Positions 28,343 to 36,973 of a stretch of DNA of 64,000 nucleotides are shown in pieces; the first letter of the stretch is position 1, and each line of letters starts with the position of its first letter. The position numbers and the translations under genes were made by a program. The DNA is from Brevundimonas huaxiensis. Lineage in GTDB: Bacteria > Pseudomonadota > Alphaproteobacteria > Caulobacterales > Caulobacteraceae. The notes beneath the pieces were generated by a model that saw only the letters and a program-made list of their open reading frames with translations, did no database searches and was not told the DNA's origin. The DNA lies in the NCBI RefSeq assembly GCF_014218725.1, contig NZ_JABBJE010000001.1:496001-560000 (forward strand), given 5' to 3'.

Positions 28343-29245
28343 TCAGTCGTCGCGCGCCAAGGGGTGGTTTTGGTGGACGACCTGAGCCAGGCGATCGGTG
28401 GCGACATGGGTGTAGATCTGGGTCGTGGCGATATCGACGTGGCCCAGCAGGGTCTGGACGACGCGCAGGTCCGCGCCGCCTTCCAGCAGGTGGGTGGCGA
28501 AGGCGTGGCGCAGGACGTGGGGGCTGACGCGGGCCGGGTCGATGCCGGCCGTGATCGCCGCCTCGTCCAGCAGTTGGGCGAAACGGCGCGGGGTCAGATG
28601 GCCGGTGCGGCCGGAGGAGGGGAAGAGCCAGGGACTGTCGGGCGGCTCCGGCTTGCGTCTGGCGTCGCGCGCGACGAGCCAGGCCTTGATCGCTTGGCGG
28701 GCGGCGGCGTTGAGGGGGGCTAGCCGTTCCTTGCCGCCCTTGCCGCGCACGATCAGATAGGCGGGGTCGCGCCGAACGGCCTCGACTTTCAGCCCCAGCA
28801 GTTCGGACACCCGCAGGCCGGAGGCGTAGGCCATCTCGACCAGGGCGACCAGGCGCAGGCCCGCCGCCGCATCGCGGGCGGCCGAGGCGGCCAGCAGGGC
28901 GTCGATCTCGGCGCGGCTCAACACCTTCGGCAGGGACCGGCCCTGTTTGGGGGCGTCGAGACGGCGCGCGGGGTCGTCGGTGCGCCACCCCTCGGCCAGG
29001 GCGAAGCGGTAGAACTGGCGCGCGGAGGAGCGGCGGCGGGCGGCGGTGGCGGCGGACAGACCCCGCCGCGACAGGTCCGCGAACCAGGCCTCGACCGCCT
29101 CGGCGTCGGCCTTCATCAGTCCGCCGGCGTCCGACAGCGCCATCTCCGCGTCCGCCAGATCGCGGCCATAGGCCGAAAGGGTATGGGGCGAGGCGTCGCG
29201 TTCGACCGCCATCATCTCCAGAAAGGCCTCGATCTGGGGCGTCAT
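28343..29245 (-). CDS. xerD: Tyrosine recombinase XerD
   Basis: XerD with XerC resolves chromosome dimers at dif near division. The 300-residue product shows the N-terminal SAM-like core-binding domain (EAFLEMMAVERDASPHTLSAY) and a catalytic domain with Arg in ASGLRVSELLGL, Lys in RGKGGKE, HVLRHAFATHLL, LLGHVDIATTQIYTH and the final Tyr. All catalytic residues are present. The length and sequence favour the chromosomal XerD over a mobile-element integrase. Confidence 0.94.
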   Translation of the reverse strand: MTPQIEAFLEMMAVERDASPHTLSAYGRDLADAEMALSDAGGLMKADAEAVEAWFADLSRRGLSAATAARRRSSARQFYRFALAEGWRTDDPARRLDAPKQGRSLPKVLSRAEIDALLAASAARDAAAGLRLVALVEMAYASGLRVSELLGLKVEAVRRDPAYLIVRGKGGKERLAPLNAAARQAIKAWLVARDARRKPEPPDSPWLFPSSGRTGHLTPRRFAQLLDEAAITAGIDPARVSPHVLRHAFATHLLEGGADLRVVQTLLGHVDIATTQIYTHVATDRLAQVVHQNHPLARDD

Positions 29246-29370
29246 GCGGCGATCCGCAGCCTGAACGACTGGCGCAAGGTTCGGCTTGGTGTAGAGGTTT
29301 TCTGGATCATGCCTGCCCGCGCCGCCGCCTTCGCCTTCCTCTCGACCGACCGTTCCGCCGGAGCCGCCGG

Positions 29371-29937
29371 ATGAGGCGGCGCGCGAATCCGGGTCCGACC
29401 CGCACCATAGCCCTGGTCGGCCTGATGGGCGTGGGCAAATCGTCGGTGGGTCGTCGGCTGGCCAATCGGCTGCGATTGCCGTTCGCGGACGGGGATGTGG
29501 AGATCGAGGCGGCGGCCGGGATGACGGTCTCGGAAATCTTCGCCGCCCTGGGCGAGGCCGAGTTCCGCGCGGGCGAGGCGCGGGTGATCCGCCGGCTGCT
29601 GGAGGGGCCGCCGATCGTGCTGGCGACCGGCGGCGGGGCGATGATGAACCCGGAGACGCGGGCGCTGCTGAAGGCCAAGGCCGACACCGTCTGGCTGAGG
29701 GCCGATCTGGCGGTCATCGCGGAACGGGTGGCGCGCCGCGACACGCGGCCCCTGCTGCGGGGTAAGGATCCGCTGGAGGTTCTGACGACCTTGGCTCAGG
29801 CGCGCTATCCCATCTACGGCGAGGCCGATGTGGCCGTGGACGTCGGGCAGGGCTCGCACGGCCAGGCGGTCGACGCCATTCACAAGAACCTGCGCCGACA
29901 CTGGCGCCAGAGACGACGCACGGAGATCCCGCAATGA
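29371..29937 (+). CDS. aroK: Shikimate kinase
   Basis: Phosphorylates shikimate at the 3-hydroxyl in aromatic amino-acid synthesis. 188 residues: Walker [12 protein letters not shown], the shikimate-binding Asp in FADGDVEIE, the TGGGAMMN motif, and the lid region [12 protein letters not shown]. Its stop overlaps the ATG of aroB by 4 bp (ATGA at 29934), so the two are coupled. The N-terminal dozen residues before TIALVG are basic and the start could be slightly different. Confidence 0.94.
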   Translation: MRRRANPGPTRTIALVGLMGVGKSSVGRRLANRLRLPFADGDVEIEAAAGMTVSEIFAALGEAEFRAGEARVIRRLLEGPPIVLATGGGAMMNPETRALLKAKADTVWLRADLAVIAERVARRDTRPLLRGKDPLEVLTTLAQARYPIYGEADVAVDVGQGSHGQAVDAIHKNLRRHWRQRRRTEIPQ

Positions 29938-31040
29938 CGATCATTCCGGTCAGCGGCGGAGCCTTTGCCGCCTATGACGTGGTGGTGGGGCGCGGGCTGC
30001 TGGCGCAGGCCGGCGCACACATCGCACCGCTGGCCAAGGGGCGGACGGTCATCGTGACCGACGAGACAGTGGCGGGCATCCACGCCGAGACCCTGACCGC
30101 GTCGCTGACGGCGGCGGGCGTGACCAGCGAGATCGTGGCCGTGCCGGCGGGCGAGGGCTCCAAGTCGTTCGCCGAGCTGGAACGCGTGCTGGACCGGCTG
30201 CTGGAGATCGGTCTGGATCGCAAGGACGTGGTCATCGCTCTGGGCGGCGGGGTCGTGGGCGATCTGGCCGGCTTGGCGGCGGCCCTGTTCATGCGCGGCA
30301 TCGATTTCGTGCAGATTCCGACGACCCTGCTGGCCCAGGTCGATTCGTCCGTCGGCGGCAAGACGGCCATCGATACGCCGCGCGGCAAGAACCTGGTCGG
30401 CGCCTTCCATCAGCCGCGTTTGGTGCTGGCGGACATAGACGTGCTGGCGACGTTGCCGGAACGCCAGGTGAGGTCCGGCTGGGCCGAGGTGCTGAAGCAT
30501 GGGCTGATCTGCGACGCGGCCTTTTTCGACTGGCTGGCGGGCGAGGGGGCTGCGGGCGCGAATGGCGATCCGGCGGCGTTGGAACGGGCGGTAATCCGCT
30601 CGGTCGAGATCAAGAGCGCGGTGGTCGGAGAGGACGAGAAGGAGGCGGGGCGGCGCGCCCTGCTGAACCTGGGTCACACCTTCGGCCATGCGATCGAGAC
30701 CGAGGTCGGCTTCGACGAAGGGGCGCTGGCGCACGGCGAGGCAGTCGCCTTGGGCTGCTGCATGGCTTTCCGCTATTCGGCGCGTGAAGGGCTGTGTTCG
30801 GCGGACGATGTCGAACGGGTCGAGGCGGTGGTCGCGGCGGCGGGCTTGCCCACCCGGCTGGATCAGGCGGGATCGTTCGCGGCCGACCGTCTGCTGGCCC
30901 TGATGGCGGGCGACAAGAAGGCCGAGGGCGGGGCGCTGACCCTGATCCTGGCGCGCGGCATCGGCCACGCCTTCGTCGCCAAGGGCGTGGATGCGGCCAA
31001 GGTGCGGGGCTTCCTGATCGAGGAAGGCGCGACCGCGTGA
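29934..31040 (+). CDS. aroB: 3-dehydroquinate synthase
   Basis: Converts DAHP to 3-dehydroquinate, the second step of the shikimate pathway, with NAD and a divalent metal. 368 residues with the NAD-binding [14 protein letters not shown], the substrate region [18 protein letters not shown], metal ligands in [12 protein letters not shown] and HGEAVALG. It overlaps aroK at its start, and its stop overlaps the next acetyltransferase ATG by one base. Confidence 0.96.
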   Translation: MTIIPVSGGAFAAYDVVVGRGLLAQAGAHIAPLAKGRTVIVTDETVAGIHAETLTASLTAAGVTSEIVAVPAGEGSKSFAELERVLDRLLEIGLDRKDVVIALGGGVVGDLAGLAAALFMRGIDFVQIPTTLLAQVDSSVGGKTAIDTPRGKNLVGAFHQPRLVLADIDVLATLPERQVRSGWAEVLKHGLICDAAFFDWLAGEGAAGANGDPAALERAVIRSVEIKSAVVGEDEKEAGRRALLNLGHTFGHAIETEVGFDEGALAHGEAVALGCCMAFRYSAREGLCSADDVERVEAVVAAAGLPTRLDQAGSFAADRLLALMAGDKKAEGGALTLILARGIGHAFVAKGVDAAKVRGFLIEEGATA

Positions 31041-31747
31041 TGCAGATCGCCTCGGTTGCTCTGGAGGATCGCTTCGTGCGGCTGGAGCCGTTCGAGGAAG
31101 GACTGGAAGCCGAGGTCAAGACCGCGCTGGATTGCGATCCCGAGGCCTGGGGCGTCATGGTCGCGCCAGCCTATGGCGATCATTTCGATGCCTGGTGGAA
31201 GGCTGCGCTGGCAGCGATGCAGGCGCAGACGCGAATCGCCTATGCGGTGCGGCGACGCTCGGACGGGGCGGTGGTCGGGACGACCAGCCTGTACGAGATC
31301 AACCCCGCCTATCGCCGCTGCGAGATCGGCTCGACCTTCTATCGGCCCGAGGCGCGGGGCGGGGCGATCAACCCGGCCTGCAAGCGGCTGTTGCTGGGGC
31401 ATGCCTTCGACGCGGGCGCGGTGCGGGTCGAGATCATCACCGACGCCGTCAATGCCAGGAGCCAGGCGGCCATCCTGAAGCTGGGCGCCAAGGCCGAGGG
31501 CGTGCTGAGGAAGCACAAGATCACCTGGACCGGCCGGGCGCGCGACACCGCCATGTTCGCCGTCATCGACGATGACTGGCCCGAGGTGCGCCAAACGCTG
31601 GACCGGCGGTTAGCGGCCTTCGATCAGTCCACGGCCCGGCATTCCGTCGGCTGGCGACCTTCGACGGACCAGGTGGCGAGGACGCCCTTGCCGCGCAGTT
31701 CGACGTTGGAGGCGCGGTACCAGATGCCGTCGGCGGCGCGCTCCTGA
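31040..31747 (+). CDS. GNAT family N-acetyltransferase with antisense-overlapping tail
   Basis: A 235-residue protein resembling RimJ/RimL-type acetyltransferases: VRLEPFEEG start, EIGSTFYRPEARGGAINPACKRLLLGHAF (in part) with the acetyl-CoA-binding R-x-x-G-x-x stretch, and AAILKLGAKAEGVLRKHKIT. The recognisable domain ends near residue 195. The last 41 codons (31624-31747) lie opposite the coding end of the MliC-like gene and read as low-information sequence, suggesting loss of an earlier stop. TGATG overlap with aroB supports the start and coupling. Confidence 0.82.
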   Translation: MQIASVALEDRFVRLEPFEEGLEAEVKTALDCDPEAWGVMVAPAYGDHFDAWWKAALAAMQAQTRIAYAVRRRSDGAVVGTTSLYEINPAYRRCEIGSTFYRPEARGGAINPACKRLLLGHAFDAGAVRVEIITDAVNARSQAAILKLGAKAEGVLRKHKITWTGRARDTAMFAVIDDDWPEVRQTLDRRLAAFDQSTARHSVGWRPSTDQVARTPLPRSSTLEARYQMPSAARS

Positions 31748-32049
31748 TACAGATCGATGGCCTCGCCGGACGAGTTGCGGATGGTGGCCATCTGGCGCGG
31801 GTTGTCGAAATCGACCGACAGACGCTCGCCGTTGTCGCAAAGATAAACGGTGTGGACGACTCGGTTCAGGGTGCGGTCCTGGATTTCGGCGCCGGTGCGC
31901 TGGCGGGCGGTCTGGGCTTCGATGGCGCGTTCCTTGACCTCGTCGCCGGTGCGCGGCGCCTTGTCGGGGTCGGCGCCGCAGGCGGTGAGGAGGGCCAGGG
32001 CGGCCAGGCCGCTGAACACGATCGACTGCGGCAGATCCGGCTTGAACAA
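31624..32049 (-). CDS. MliC-family lysozyme inhibitor-like lipoprotein
   Basis: 141 residues. A lipoprotein signal (SIVFSGLAALALLTAC, Cys at about 24) is followed by a charged linker and an MliC domain: VVHTVYLCDNGERLSV, IWYRASNVELRGKGVLATW and a final TECRAV. Two cysteines fit the family disulfide. MliC proteins guard peptidoglycan from C-type lysozyme. I choose the TTG at 32049 because GGAGGG lies about 9 bases upstream and gives a signal peptide at once; no ATG serves. Its last 124 bp overlap the acetyltransferase on the other strand. Confidence 0.8.
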   Translation of the reverse strand: MFKPDLPQSIVFSGLAALALLTACGADPDKAPRTGDEVKERAIEAQTARQRTGAEIQDRTLNRVVHTVYLCDNGERLSVDFDNPRQMATIRNSSGEAIDLYQERAADGIWYRASNVELRGKGVLATWSVEGRQPTECRAVD

Positions 32050-32099
32050 GGTCTTTTCCCTCCACGGCCCCGCCCAACGGCGCAGCTTTTCGCGGCGTT

Positions 32100-32582
32100 C
32101 TAACGTGCGCCGCCTGTCGCCGTTCCCCGTCTTTGACGGAAGAAGGATTTGAGCAGCGACGACGCCTCGTCCGCCAGAACACCTGAGTTCGTCGTCGGGC
32201 GCCAGTGGCAGGTGGGTTGTTCGAACAGGCGCGGGCCGTGGATGACGGCGCCGCCCTTGGGATCGTCGGCGGCCCAGACGACGCGGCCGACGCGGGCGTG
32301 GCTGATGGCGCCGGCGCACATGGCGCAGGGCTCCAGCGTCACATAAAGGGTCAGGCCGGTCAGGCGATAGTTGTCCAGCGCCGTCGCCGCGCGCCGCATG
32401 GCGACGATCTCGGCATGGGCCGTGGGGTCGTGAGCCGCAATCGGACCGTTGGCGCCGGTCGAAATTACCTCACCTGAAGCCGGATCGACAAGAATTGCGC
32501 CCACGGGCACCTCTCCTGCGTCCGCCGCCGCTTGCGCTTGGTCCAGCGCCATGCGCATGAACCGCTCATCATGGTCCGCCAT
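32100..32582 (-). CDS. tadA: tRNA-specific adenosine deaminase
   Basis: TadA deaminates A34 of tRNA-Arg(ACG) to inosine, essential for decoding. 160 residues with the zinc-deaminase motifs HAEIVAM (catalytic Glu) and PCAMCAGAISHARVGRVVW, plus GEVPVGAILVDP. The start MADHDERFMRMALDQ at 32582 overlaps, head to head, the likely start of the rluB-like gene by 12 bp. An alternative is that one of the two begins further inside. It could be a guanine-deaminase relative, but the motifs fit TadA. Confidence 0.9.
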   Translation of the reverse strand: MADHDERFMRMALDQAQAAADAGEVPVGAILVDPASGEVISTGANGPIAAHDPTAHAEIVAMRRAATALDNYRLTGLTLYVTLEPCAMCAGAISHARVGRVVWAADDPKGGAVIHGPRLFEQPTCHWRPTTNSGVLADEASSLLKSFFRQRRGTATGGAR

Positions 32583-34118
32583 ACAGACGACAACGACAAG
32601 AAGCCCCGCGCCCGTCAAGATGAACGGTCGCCCCGGCCCTTTAAATCCTCCGGTCCCCGCAAGAGCGGCGACGGGACGAGATCATTCGGCGACAAGCCGC
32701 GCGGCCCTCGCGAAGACGGGCCCAAGCGTTTCGGCGACAAGGCCGACCCCCCCCGCAGCGACAAGCCGCGCAGCGACCGCGCCCGCGCCGATAAGGGCGC
32801 CAAGGACGGCAAGTCCAAGACGCCTGAGACGCCTCTGCGCGCCGAGCGAATCGCCAAGACCATGGCGCGCGCCGGCATCGCCTCGCGCCGCGAGGTCGAG
32901 CGGCTGATCGGCCTGGGCAAGGTGGCGGTCAACGGCCGCATCCTGGATACGCCCGCGACGCTGGTGACGCGCGACGACGTGATCACCGTGGACGGCAAGC
33001 CCATCGGCGGGGCGCAGGCGACGCGCGTCTGGCGCTATCACAAGCCGGCGGGCCTGTTGACCAGTCACAGCGATCCGACCGGACGGCCGACGGTGTTCGA
33101 CGCCCTGCCGGCCGGCCTGCCGCGCGTGATCTCGGTCGGACGGCTCGACCTGGCGACCGAAGGCCTGCTGCTGCTGACCAACGACGGTGAGCTGAGCCGG
33201 GCGTTGGAACTGCCCTCGACCTCGCTGGTGCGTCAGTACCGGGCGCGGGCGCGGGGCAAGATCACCCAGGAGCAGCTGGACGCGCTGAAGGACGGCGTGG
33301 TCGTGGACGGCGTCTCCTACGGTCCCATCGAGGCCAAGCTGGACAAGGCCAAGGAGTCGAAGTCCGAGGACGGCAAGGCGCCGGCGAACCTGTGGATCTC
33401 GGTGTCGATCACTGAGGGCAAGAATCGCGAAGTCAGAAAGGTGCTGGAGTCCGTCGGCCTGACGGTCAACCGGCTGATCCGCCTGGCTTACGGCCCGTTC
33501 CGCCTCGACGTGCTGCCGGTCGGGTCGGTGGAGGAGGTGGGGCCGCGCGTGATCCGCGAGCTGCTGGCCGACTACATCCGGCCCGAGAACCTGCCGACCG
33601 GCAATACGGTCGAAACGCCCGCGCCTATCCCCGGCCGTCGGGTGTCGACGCCCATCGTCAAGGGCCGGTCGGGTTCGGCCATGTCGGACCCGTCGAGGAA
33701 GCCCAGCCGCGTCCGCGCCGCCGAAACGGCCCAGGCGAATGCGGTCGAGCGCCGCGAACGTCCTCCCAAGAAGGAAGGCTGGGCCAAGGCCGCGCCCAGG
33801 TTCGAGCATTCCAAGACCTTCAAGCCGCGTGAACGCACCGCGCCCGCCGGTGATCGTCCGGGGCGCGAGGCCAACTCCGTGAGGGATGGAGATCGGCCAA
33901 AGCGCGCCTTCAAGCCGCGCGACGACCAGTTCATCGACGATCGGCGCGGCAAGCCCGGCGCCAAGCCGACGGGACGCGCCGGTTCCGACCCCCGCGCAGG
34001 CGGCGGAAAGCCGAGCGGCGGGCGCGACTTCAAGCCTCGCACGGGCGGCGGCAAGCCGGCCGGTCCATCAGGAACCAGCGGACGCGGGCCAGGCGGCAAG
34101 CCCCGTTCGCCGCGCTGA
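32571..34118 (+). CDS. rluB: 23S rRNA pseudouridine synthase, RluB/RsuA family with disordered tails
   Basis: The 515-residue protein has three parts. The first is a charged, low-complexity N-terminus (about 1-95, RS/DKP-rich). Next comes an S4-like RNA-binding domain (AKTMARAGIASRREVERLIGLGKVAVNG, quoted in part) and a catalytic domain with SVGRLDLATEGLLLLTNDGE, where the conserved Asp attacks uridine. The third is a long basic tail (about 355-515) repeating GGGKP and FKPR units. Such tails are common in alphaproteobacterial members. The likely role is pseudouridine formation in 23S rRNA. Confidence 0.88.
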   Translation: MVRHTDDNDKKPRARQDERSPRPFKSSGPRKSGDGTRSFGDKPRGPREDGPKRFGDKADPPRSDKPRSDRARADKGAKDGKSKTPETPLRAERIAKTMARAGIASRREVERLIGLGKVAVNGRILDTPATLVTRDDVITVDGKPIGGAQATRVWRYHKPAGLLTSHSDPTGRPTVFDALPAGLPRVISVGRLDLATEGLLLLTNDGELSRALELPSTSLVRQYRARARGKITQEQLDALKDGVVVDGVSYGPIEAKLDKAKESKSEDGKAPANLWISVSITEGKNREVRKVLESVGLTVNRLIRLAYGPFRLDVLPVGSVEEVGPRVIRELLADYIRPENLPTGNTVETPAPIPGRRVSTPIVKGRSGSAMSDPSRKPSRVRAAETAQANAVERRERPPKKEGWAKAAPRFEHSKTFKPRERTAPAGDRPGREANSVRDGDRPKRAFKPRDDQFIDDRRGKPGAKPTGRAGSDPRAGGGKPSGGRDFKPRTGGGKPAGPSGTSGRGPGGKPRSPR

Positions 34119-34139
34119 GGCCAGAGCGAGCGAGGGGAC

Positions 34140-34781
34140 ATGACCGACCAGACGGCGGACGTTGTTTCGCACAAGGATCACAGCCTGGAACGGCTGCTGC
34201 TGTTCTCGGACGGGGTGTTCGCCATCGCCATCACCCTGCTGGCCATCGAACTGCATGTGCCGGAAGGCTGGAACGGACAGTGGGCCAGCCTGTGGGCCGA
34301 GCGGTGGCCGATGTTCACCGCCTTTGCGCTGAGCTTCGCCATCATCGGCGTCTTCTGGAACACGCACCGGCGAGTGTTCACGCGCATGGTTGGATTCAGC
34401 AACGGGGTGATGATCTTCAACATGCTGGCCCTGGCCGGGGTGGTGCTGATGCCGTTCGCCACGACCCTGCTCTACGAACAGCCGCGTAACGGCGAGGGGG
34501 TGTGGATCTATCTGAGCCTGGTGGCGCTGGTCGGTGTGATGCACGCCGGCGCCTATGGCTGGGCTGCCTTCGTCACCGATGCGATCCGGCCGCGACCGCA
34601 TTGGGCGGTGCGCGCCACGGTGGTCGTGACCCATGCCCTGATGCCGGGGCTGGCCTGCGCGCTGAGCTTCTTCCTGATGGCCAGGGGCGTGGGGCTGCTG
34701 GCGGCCGTGACGGCGCTGGCGCTGGGCTTGTTGATCGCCGGCCGGGTGTGGGTCGGACGCCGTTTTGGCGGAGCGGCCTGA
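34140..34781 (+). CDS. TMEM175-like (DUF1211) membrane protein, possible potassium channel
   Basis: A 213-residue membrane protein with about six hydrophobic segments and the signature of bacterial TMEM175 relatives at its first helix: ERLLLFSDGVFAIAITLLAIEL (the R-x(3)-FSD motif, quoted in part). In this family the motif forms the potassium-selective pore of a tetramer. It lies 22 bp after the rluB-like gene and overlaps the rsmD start by one base (TGATG). No regulatory domain is fused. Confidence 0.85.
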   Translation: MTDQTADVVSHKDHSLERLLLFSDGVFAIAITLLAIELHVPEGWNGQWASLWAERWPMFTAFALSFAIIGVFWNTHRRVFTRMVGFSNGVMIFNMLALAGVVLMPFATTLLYEQPRNGEGVWIYLSLVALVGVMHAGAYGWAAFVTDAIRPRPHWAVRATVVVTHALMPGLACALSFFLMARGVGLLAAVTALALGLLIAGRVWVGRRFGGAA

Positions 34782-35356
34782 TGCGGATCGTCGCCGGAAG
34801 CCTGAAGGGCCGGGCCATCGTCGCGCCGGAGGGGCAGGGCACGCGCCCGACCTCGGACCGCGCGCGCCAGGCGGTGTTCAACGTGCTGGAACACGCCGCC
34901 TGGGGCGAGAGCCTGCAAGGCCTGCGGGTCATCGACCTGTACGCCGGTTCGGGCGCCCTGGGGTTCGAGGCGGTCAGCCGGGGCGCGGGCTTCTGCCTGT
35001 TCGTCGAGACGGACGACGGGGCGCGCGGCGCGATCCGCGAGAACGCCGACGCCTATGGGCTAATGGGGCGCACGCGTGTGCATCGCCGAAGCGCGACGGA
35101 CCTGGGCGTGCGGCCCGGCCCGATCGCCGAGGCGTTCGACCTGGCCTTTCTGGACCCGCCCTATGGCAAGGGGCTGGGGGAACAGACGCTGGCCCGGCTG
35201 ATCGAGGGCAGCTGGCTCAAGCCCGGCGCCCTGGTGGTGTTCGAGCGCGGGTCGGACGAGCCGGAGATCGACACCCCCGGCTATGAGCGGCTGGACGCGC
35301 GCGACTATGGCGCGGCCAGGGTGCTGTTCCTGAAGGTGGCGGACCCCGCCGCCTGA
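34781..35356 (+). CDS. rsmD: 16S rRNA (guanine-966 N2) methyltransferase RsmD
   Basis: 191 residues. It transfers a methyl from SAM to G966 of 16S rRNA in the small-subunit head. Seen: the family opening MRIVAGSLKGRAI with RPTSDRARQAVFNVL, the SAM-binding DLYAGSGALGFEA and the catalytic LDPPYG. Coupled to the TMEM175-like gene by a TGATG overlap. Two hairpins follow about 13-35 bp after the stop, the second with a T-rich run. Confidence 0.94.
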   Translation: MRIVAGSLKGRAIVAPEGQGTRPTSDRARQAVFNVLEHAAWGESLQGLRVIDLYAGSGALGFEAVSRGAGFCLFVETDDGARGAIRENADAYGLMGRTRVHRRSATDLGVRPGPIAEAFDLAFLDPPYGKGLGEQTLARLIEGSWLKPGALVVFERGSDEPEIDTPGYERLDARDYGAARVLFLKVADPAA

Positions 35357-35368
35357 GCGGAAAATGTA

Positions 35369-35407
35369 CACTGTGAGTTTTTACAGTGCACTTTCGTGCA
35401 GATTTTT
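35369..35407. terminator. Tandem hairpins after rsmD
   Basis: Hairpin 1: CACTGT at 35369-35374 pairs with ACAGTG at 35383-35388 around an 8-base GAGTTTTT loop. Hairpin 2: TGCAC (35387-35391) pairs with GTGCA (35396-35400) around TTTC and is followed by GATTTTT. Hairpin 2 fits a weak terminator for rsmD. The two share bases, so they would be alternatives in RNA. They lie between convergent genes. Confidence 0.5.
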
Positions 35408-35427
35408 GCGAGCGGGTCGCAACCGCC

Positions 35428-35880
35428 TCAGTCCTCGGGCGGCGGTCCCAGCAGGGCCTCGTCCTCTTCCTCGATCTCGCGCCGCATGTTTTCCATCGAG
35501 GCGGCCACCTCCTCGCGGCTCATGCCCCTGAAGAAGTCCCGGTCGAAGGCGCGGGCCTCGCGGGTCAATTCGTCGGCCAGGGCGCGCCAGCGGCGGGCGT
35601 CCGACGCGCGTCCGCCCTCGACCGCCTCGGCGAAGCGCAGGCGCGCGGTGCGGGCCAGGTCGTCCATGTCCAGGTCGGAATAGAGGTCCAGGTCCAGCTC
35701 GCCGGGCGGCGGTTCGACCTGATCGCTGCGCCGCCAGCCGTATTTGCGGGCGCGACGGCGAAAGGCGGAAAGGCCCAGGTCGTGGCGGCGACACACAGCC
35801 TCGGCGCTGAGACCCGACAGATAGTCGGTGCGGGCCTGGGCCCAGATGGCGGCTTCACGGATGCGATAGGGCTCGGTCAT
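35428..35880 (-). CDS. Small HTH-like protein of unknown function
   Basis: About 150 residues, no recognised family. The N-terminal third (WAQARTDYLSGLSAEAV, then HDLGLSAFRRRARKYGWRR) looks like a helix-turn-helix of the type seen at the start of phage small-terminase and transposase proteins; the rest is acidic and helical, ending in EEEDEALLGPPPED. Two ATGs, 35892 and 35880, are close; I take 35880. It ends near the tandem hairpins and lies 43 bp downstream of the phosphatase gene on the same strand. Confidence 0.65.
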   Translation of the reverse strand: MTEPYRIREAAIWAQARTDYLSGLSAEAVCRRHDLGLSAFRRRARKYGWRRSDQVEPPPGELDLDLYSDLDMDDLARTARLRFAEAVEGGRASDARRWRALADELTREARAFDRDFFRGMSREEVAASMENMRREIEEEDEALLGPPPED

Positions 35881-35923
35881 GATCCCAGCCATAGACCGGC
35901 GCTACGTCAGATGCGGACGTGGA

Positions 35924-36376
35924 TCAGAGTTTGGCGACCAGGCCGCGCGCGGCGGCCGTCACCTCGGCCCAGGTGATCTCGAAGCCGTCGTCGTCGCCGA
36001 AGTAGGGGTCGGCGACGGCCTGACCCTCGCGGCCGGGGACGTGGTCCAGCAGCAGGCTGAGCTCGGCGGTCGCATCGTCGGGCCGCAGACGACGCAGGTT
36101 TTTCAGGTTCTCGTGGTCGAGGGCGATGACGTGGGTGAAGCGGCGAAAGTCCGCCTGCGTCACCTGCCGCGCCCTCAACCCCGAAATCTCGACCCCATGC
36201 CGCCGCGCCGTCGCCTGCGCCCTCGGGTCCGGCGGCTCGCCCGCATGCCAGTCCCCGGTCCCGGCGGAATCGACGATCAGGTCGAGGCGCAGCCGCTCCG
36301 CCTCGGCGCGCAGGGCGGCCTCGGCGAGGGGCGAGCGACAGATGTTGCCGAGGCAGACGAAGAGGATGGAGGGCAT
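35924..36376 (-). CDS. Low-molecular-weight protein-tyrosine phosphatase
   Basis: 150 residues with the N-terminal phosphate-binding loop FVCLGNICRS (C-x5-R-S), where the Cys is the nucleophile, and the general acid in VADPYFGDDDG. These enzymes dephosphorylate tyrosine on bacterial kinases or other proteins, often in exopolysaccharide control. In this window its neighbours are not polysaccharide genes. Normal length and intact active site. Confidence 0.94.
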   Translation of the reverse strand: MPSILFVCLGNICRSPLAEAALRAEAERLRLDLIVDSAGTGDWHAGEPPDPRAQATARRHGVEISGLRARQVTQADFRRFTHVIALDHENLKNLRRLRPDDATAELSLLLDHVPGREGQAVADPYFGDDDGFEITWAEVTAAARGLVAKL

Positions 36377-36475
36377 GGCTCAGAACTCCGCTACGCCGTC
36401 AGGTGATGCAATCGCCTAAGCGCCACCATTGGAATTTCCGCAGCGACTGGTAGTGTGGTCGCAACCGGAGGGAAA

Positions 36476-36973
36476 ATGTCTTCAAAACTTAAGATAAAGA
36501 TGGGTCACATCGAATTCGAGTACGAAGGCGATGCGCAGTTCGATTTCGAGGGCATCAAGGACCTTTTCAGCCATCTGGAAAGCCTAGTGGGAGTGACCCC
36601 AGCCGCTGCATTCGACGCACCGTCCGCCTCAACCTTGCATTCGCCTGACATTCCCACGGGCGGCGATTTGACGCTAAATTTTTCTCCAAATACTATTGCC
36701 GCCAAGTTAGGCGCCGCTTCAGGACCAGATTTACTTGTGTCTGCCGCAGCATATCTTCAGTTCGTAAACTCGCAAGAAAGCTTCAAGAGGCAAGAGTTGC
36801 ACGAAGCCATGAAGGCTGCGAAAAGCTATTATAAAGCAAACATGGGCGGAAATCTAAGCAAAATGATTGCAAGTCTAGTTTCTGCGGGACGAATTAATGA
36901 GCTATCTAACAGCGAATTTTCGTTGTCGGCGTCTGAACAATCATCGCTGAAGGGCCGTCTTGTTGCTGAGTGA
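36476..36973 (+). CDS. Island protein A, unknown; winged-helix-like C-terminus
   Basis: 165 residues, no family recognised. An N-terminal beta-rich segment (MSSKLKIKMGHIEFEYEG) leads to a helix (FEGIKDLFSHLESL), a Ser/Pro/Ala linker (about 41-65) and a helical C-terminal half (AAYLQFVNSQESFKRQELHEA, quoted in part, then ANMGGNLSKMIASLVSAGRI) that could be a winged helix. The ATG at 36476 follows CCGGAGGG. Its AT-richer base use differs from its neighbours (26 of 60 GC at 36781-36840). It overlaps gene B by 14 bp, which suggests coupled production. Confidence 0.8.
   Translation: MSSKLKIKMGHIEFEYEGDAQFDFEGIKDLFSHLESLVGVTPAAAFDAPSASTLHSPDIPTGGDLTLNFSPNTIAAKLGAASGPDLLVSAAAYLQFVNSQESFKRQELHEAMKAAKSYYKANMGGNLSKMIASLVSAGRINELSNSEFSLSASEQSSLKGRLVAE

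Noticed and set aside
28343..29245. XerD-like recombinase as an integrase marking a mobile island.
   Set aside because: Sequence and position fit the chromosomal XerD; no attachment repeats or cargo genes were found next to it apart from the small toxin pair.
29309..29374. A 21-codon open frame overlapping the aroK start (ATGA) as a leader peptide.
   Set aside because: No ribosome binding site, no attenuator hairpin and no aromatic-residue run; chance is the simpler explanation.
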